64,000 bases of DNA, taken from positions 26,276,691 to 26,340,690 of the forward strand of contig OZ007572.1 of NCBI GenBank assembly GCA_963931925.1, written 5' to 3'. Below are positions 61,038 to 64,000 of this stretch, piece by piece. How positions within the stretch are numbered: the stretch's first letter is position 1; every line of letters begins with the position of its first letter. Position numbers and translations under genes: made by a program. Below the pieces are notes generated by a model, which was given only the letters and a program-made list of their open reading frames with translations, was not told the DNA's origin and searched no databases. The stretch is from Onchidella celtica (taxonomy: Eukaryota; Mollusca; Gastropoda; Systellommatophora; Onchidiidae).

Positions 61038-61289
61038 TCACCACACTGTAGGTAGAATGCGCATATCCACCATCTTGTCTGTCCGGACCCACTTAAGGTG
61101 TCGCGAACCAATCGGCGGCGAGTTCACTACTGTAAACAATGATACGTGTGTATACGCACATGGGAGACGTTCGGTCAATTCTTTGACTTCCTTTCTCTTG
61201 TTAACATGGATGGTAGGGAATCGGACCAGTTTGGATCCATCCTTTCCACCCCTGTCACAACAGTCAACTGCAATGCAACCAGCAGGCAT
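61038..61289 (-). pseudogene. THAP zinc-finger domain fragment
   Basis: From the ATG at 61,289 the minus strand encodes MPAGCIAVDCCDRG then KLVRFPTIHVNKRKE. The start fits the THAP pattern: M-P-x-x-C-x-A-x-x-C, then a hydrophobic RFP motif. THAP domains bind DNA in P-element transposases and in host THAP proteins. The later conserved tryptophan, cysteine-histidine pair and proline are not clear in the open frame. It may be the first exon of a gene or, more likely, part of a P-like transposon, as it sits inside a broken MITE copy. Confidence 0.5.
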
Positions 61290-61796
61290 TTTAACTACTT
61301 AGACATATCTCGAAGTTACACTCATCAGCTGATCCACCGCCCATCTTGTTTGGCGGAAGTACAAAACAAAAACTCTGTGACGTCATGCACATTCTACCTA
61401 TCTAAAAGGGGTAGCATCAACATGCGAACTGTTGCTCAACAAATTTGCAACGAAGTGTTTATCCATCGATATTGTTGGATAAAATTTCCCCTAGGATTTT
61501 TTTTGTCCAACAATATAAATTCTGTATTTGCGAGTGACCTCCCTGGATTCGAACCTTTTTCTGTCTTCCTCCCTTGTTCGTTCATTATCCCGATTAGCGT
61601 TCGTATTGTGCACGTGTTGAAAACGATATTGAAATTGGAGAGGCTTTTCTGAATAAAAATGGAATTTTATTGATTAAATAGATACATACGAAGGTTCACA
61701 AGTCTTATCTATACATGTAGATATAAGTATGGTATGCCGGGTTTTCTTGGCTTAGTCATGCTTATTTAGTAAGAATTCCCTCACAGTTACTTAGGG

Positions 61797-61870
61797 TTCT
61801 CAGTGGCGTAGTGGTTAGCATCTCTGCCTGTCAGTCATGGGGCCATGGTTCAATTCTCAGCAGGTCAGGT
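61797..61870 (+). repeat. tRNA-like SINE head
   Basis: A-box-like TGGCGTAGTGGTTAGC and B-box-like GGTTCAATTCT, with an Asp-like CTGTCAG anticodon loop region; the anticodon stem does not pair, so it is not a functional tRNA gene. It is followed by T- and A-rich sequence. A second, shorter B-box piece (GGTTCGATTCTCAGCAG) is at 62,013-62,029, followed by a similar T-rich tail, so two related SINE remnants lie in tandem. Confidence 0.6.
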
Positions 61871-62148
61871 TTTTAAAAAATTTTTTAAATAAAACTCTTT
61901 TTAAAATTTTATTAGGAATCAACCTTTTTTTTTTTAAATCCAAGAACAGTAACGGAAGAAATTAATTTTTTTGTTTTGTTTGTATCTTCGCTTGTCCGTG
62001 GGGGGGGGGCAGTGGTTCGATTCTCAGCAGAGTAGTTTTCTTTTTGTCAGTAGTAATCAATCGGTTTGGTAATTTTTTTTTTTAATCCAACAACATTAGG
62101 ATTAAATCCAGTTTTTTTTTTTTTTTTGGTCATTAGTCAACACCAATG

Positions 62149-62880
62149 CCAGCGGATAAACCAGAGCTTTATCCGCCGATCTGTTGGCGGCCCAAGATCT
62201 GCCGATAGTCATAGTGTTGCCGGATAAACCCAAACAGTATCCGCCGATAATGTGGCGGATAAACCTGGTCAGTATCTGCCGATAATGTTGGCGGATAAAC
62301 CGGGGCGGGATCCGCCGATGTTTGCCGGCCCAGGCTGCATCTGCTGATAGTATTGGCAGCCCAGGCAGTATCAGCAGCGAGTATAGATGTATTATATGAA
62401 TCTGTATTCTCTGGTATCTGCTTATAAACCTGGGCAGTATCTGCCAATAATGTTGGCGGATAATGGCAGCCAATTTGCAATATGAAAGGACTGTTTGCCA
62501 GCAGTGGCCAATAAAATTTCCCCTTGGATTTTTTATAATAATGCTAATAATGAACATAAGGTAATCATACAACCAAGGCTGACAGAACACAAAAATAAAA
62601 ATAAAATATATGTGAAAATGTAAAATACAGGTGAATAAATCCAGGCTTTATTGGCCAACAACAATTTAATTACCGAATAAATCCAGTTTTCATATTAGTC
62701 AACACCAATACTGGCGAATAAACCCAGGCCAGTACTGGTGAATAAACCCAGTTTTTTATTTGTCAACAACAATAAAAGTTAATAAATCCAGACTTTATTG
62801 GCCAACACCAATTTTAGTGAATAAACCCATTTTTTTTATTGGCCACCCGACCAATATTGTCGAATAAACCAGGCTACATA
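62149..62880. repeat. Degenerate minisatellite, unit about 36-40 bp (GGCGGATAAACC)
   Basis: Part 1 (62,149-62,480) repeats GCGGATAAACC, then a GGNCAGTATC-type phrase, then TGCCGATAATGTTG. Part 2 (62,640-62,880) repeats GAATAAACCCAG, then TTTATTGGCCAACANCAATA. The same phrases appear singly at 57,010-57,060 and 57,377-57,390. Non-coding; frames on - (62,102-62,590) simply follow the repeat. Confidence 0.7.
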
Positions 62881-62894
62881 GGCAAATTATAATG

Positions 62895-63364
62895 GTGGCC
62901 TTTGCAATCTCATTTTCTCCTGAACTGACCATCATCTAGAGTTGTCTGTGCCTAGGAACCAATCAGAAACAAGCTGTGAAGAGCTGTTCGCCTCCTGATA
63001 CCCAGAATTGGCTCATTAGTAATTTATTAGTATAGTATGTGCCAGTCTGCACAAAACCATTTGTTTAGGAGTTGGGGTGTATGGCTAGTTATCATGCTTC
63101 GTTCTCAAGAAAATTATAGCTCCCAGATTGGTATCATAAGTCATATCATTGGTTAGAGACAAAAGTTTCATGTCTAATTGAACTAATTCATAATCAAGCA
63201 TGGTAAGGCATTTATAGCAGAAATATTTTCACACATACCAAAAGAAACCACGTGCACAGATGTACTATGTACTGCGGCAAGGAGCACTGACCCAGATAAG
63301 ATTCCCAATGAATTAGGCCACCAACCTAATCAGAGGGCTTGACCCATTGCCTGCCGCCTGGGAG
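62895..63364. mobile_element. TTAA-flanked MITE, copy 4 (right part of a split copy)
   Basis: Matches copies 1-3 from TCTCATTTTCTC to the right end CTGGGAG directly before TTAA (63,365-63,368), with more divergence. The preceding parts of the same MITE lie at about 61,014-61,045 (CACAAAGACTAAGCTTTCA) and 61,379-61,452 (CGAACTGTTGCTCAACAAAT), so this copy is interrupted twice. Confidence 0.7.
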
Positions 63365-63368
63365 TTAA

Positions 63369-63859
63369 CACCCAAACAGCGCACAGTGGGTCAGTGACAA
63401 CCCTCCATATTTCTCTATTCACTTTTACTTAATTCCTCCTGGCAGTCCTGCAGCATTCATAAGCTTGGGACGAACAAAAACCCACCCCATTAGTGAGTCA
63501 TTAGATTAGTAAAGCCAATCAGAATCCAGATAATTTTAATGTGCCACCGACTAAAATTATTAAAGCCATTTCCAAGTGGTGTCTTTGTCTTTTACTCTTC
63601 GTAGAATGAGATAGGTAGTAGTATTCGTACATGGTAGTGGGTTACCCACTCTATGATTCCTTTTATTTACCAAATTATCATTTATTTAATGTAGTTGTGT
63701 TCTTGTTCCAAGTCATCACTGTCAGTTATGATCAAACGATTCAGTTCAAGGTCTTGTATCAAAATTATTTTTTTGTACTCTTCTCCAGTTTGCTGTATAA
63801 AATTTTGGGGGTATTAATTTTGTTTTCGGCATGCAGTTTTGTTAGACCCAAGATCAGTA
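63369..63859. other. No gene recognised
   Basis: AT-rich DNA between MITE copy 4 and the Tigger copy. The 115-codon frame from 63,631 runs into the transposon and has no domain. Confidence 0.55.
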
Positions 63860-64000
63860 CAGTGCACTCTCCCGATAACGACATGGCTCGGGACCAGAGG
63901 TGCATGTCGTTATCGGGAACATGTCGTTATTCGGAGATTTTCAAGATGGCGGAAAAAGGGGTGTGGTTAGACCCTTAGAATGTAACGTACCAACCATAGT
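63860..64000 (-). mobile_element. Tigger/pogo-type element, second copy, cut by the window end
   Basis: Starts CAGTGCACTCTCCCGATAAC after TA at 63,858-63,859 and matches 16,305-16,445 almost exactly (one clear change, GCAGA to GGAGA). It must continue beyond the window. Orientation is given to agree with copy 1. Confidence 0.85.

Noticed and set aside
61797-61870. A tRNA gene (Asp-like)
   Set aside because: A and B boxes are present but the anticodon and acceptor stems do not pair. It is a SINE head or tRNA pseudogene.

Overview
The window is eukaryotic, from an invertebrate animal. Its genes are split by GT-AG introns, some of them several kilobases long, and most of the rest is transposon debris, simple repeats and AT-rich DNA. 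A mollusc, perhaps a gastropod, is my best guess from the mix of tRNA-headed SINEs, Tigger/pogo and hAT fragments and an RTE-type LINE, but the sequence alone does not fix the species. No operon, rRNA gene, CRISPR array or intact virus is visible.

Two host genes can be reconstructed exon by exon, and they point towards each other. On the + strand, 12,657-27,154 encodes an ADP-sugar pyrophosphatase of the NUDT5 type, with nine coding exons plus a possible 9-nt microexon and a complete Nudix box. On the - strand, 58,990-47,908 encodes a Golgi GDP-fucose transporter, SLC35C1, in seven coding exons giving 368 residues. Both read through without a frameshift when the splice sites are joined, and both have close to the length of their human counterparts. 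They are unrelated in function: one clears nucleotide sugars and ADP-ribose, the other carries GDP-fucose into the Golgi lumen.

Region by region: 1-12,600 holds no host gene, only a TTAA-flanked MITE, a CR1/Jockey-like reverse transcriptase fragment, a 1.05-kb terminal-inverted-repeat element, hAT and mariner-like transposase scraps, a (TATC)n microsatellite, a head-to-tail SINE dimer and a 0.7-kb CTTGTCGGA satellite. 12,600-27,200 is the NUDT5 gene, whose introns carry MITEs, a decayed DDE transposase, a Tigger-derived element and a second pogo-like element. 27,200-38,800 holds a small foldback element and two LINEs in opposite orientation: an L1/Tx1-like one with CCHC ORF1 and EN-RT ORF2 (- strand), and an RTE-like one bounded by a 12-bp target-site duplication (+ strand). 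38,800-47,900 is AT-rich and almost free of transposons, and may be a very long 3' untranslated region of SLC35C1. 47,900-59,200 is SLC35C1 with MITEs in its introns and a GC box plus CCAAT box upstream. 59,200-64,000 is again transposon-rich: a near-identical inverted second copy of the 1.05-kb element, a MITE copy broken open by other DNA including a THAP-domain fragment, a minisatellite, and the start of another Tigger copy running off the end.

The most interesting signals are the RTE-like LINE whose stop codon is the first unit of its own (TAG)n tail, the twin 754-bp TTAA-flanked MITEs, the inverted pair of 1.05-kb elements with subterminal GTGCGGTCA boxes, a perfect 18-bp hairpin inside a dispersed repeat, and the possible microexon and mitochondrial-type leader in NUDT5.
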